6,422 nt of DNA, taken from the NCBI GenBank assembly GCA_017629415.1, contig JAGBXG010000352.1, positions 1 to 6,422 of the forward strand, in the 5' to 3' direction. Under the pieces are notes generated by a model. It saw only the letters and a program-made list of their open reading frames with translations. It ran no database searches and was not told the origin of the DNA. Positions 6,392 to 6,422 of the stretch are shown here, in pieces. Both the position numbers and the translations under genes were made by a program. Source of the DNA: Pseudomonadota bacterium (GTDB taxonomy: Bacteria; Myxococcota; Bradymonadia; UBA4248). Within the stretch, counting starts at the first letter, position 1. Each line of letters starts with the position of its first letter.

Positions 6392-6422
6392 GGCGTATGT
6401 CGCATAGCGACATAGCCGCGCG
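6392..6422. repeat. Bulged-G palindrome, unit B2 (array continues past the window)
   Basis: GGC (6392-6394), a bulged G (6395) and TATGTCGC (6396-6403) pair with GCGACATA (6407-6414) and GCC (6415-6417) around an ATA loop. The inner 8-bp arms are identical to unit B1. The outer left arm is shorter because the sequence before it (CTGCAA) does not pair with the trailing GCGCG. The window ends here, so further units may follow. Confidence 0.75.

Noticed and set aside
5244..6413. A 389-codon open frame on the - strand under the end of the kinase gene
   Set aside because: It lies antisense to clear TPR coding sequence, begins inside the palindromic repeats, and has no recognisable domain. Its length comes from the codon pattern of the + strand gene.

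Overview
The window has four genes, all on the + strand, in two blocks. It reads as a chromosomal segment of a Gram-negative bacterium of moderate GC. The last gene is a very large eukaryotic-type Ser/Thr kinase fused to a signalling ATPase and TPRs. That architecture is common in Myxococcota and related predatory or social lineages, but the organism cannot be named from this sequence.

Block 1 (1-1040) is a pair of short-chain chromate transporter (CHR/ChrA family) half-proteins. The first is cut by the window edge. The two overlap by ATGA and together should form one two-part membrane transporter. The first half carries a very Ser-rich cytoplasmic tail.

Between the blocks, 1041-1384 is noncoding. 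It holds a G/C hairpin just after the transporter stop and two imperfect palindromes that belong to a repeat family.

Block 2 starts with a 305-aa voltage-gated cation channel at 1385-2302, of the single-domain six-TM type related to bacterial Nav channels. It has five S4 arginines, a Ser-Val-Glu-Gly-Trp-Tyr-Glu filter and a C-terminal coiled coil. A 181-bp gap follows, containing a perfect 21-bp tandem duplication, an extended -10 promoter and a small hairpin followed by T6. Then comes a 1265-aa cytoplasmic protein at 2484-6281: kinase domain, AAA_16/STAND-like ATPase, and about nine TPR-like repeats.

The last 141 bp hold a strong G/C hairpin and two more copies of the palindromic family; the array runs off the window end. 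All four copies share the same structure, a stem with one bulged G in the left arm. Paired base changes between copies suggest that the folded structure is what is conserved.

The most notable points are the bulged-G palindrome family bracketing the channel-kinase block, the channel filter chemistry (Gly and a second Glu at positions linked to Ca2+ selectivity in related channels), and the altered Walker B and Gly-rich loop residues of the kinase-ATPase. I found no clear sign of a wholly new multi-gene system.
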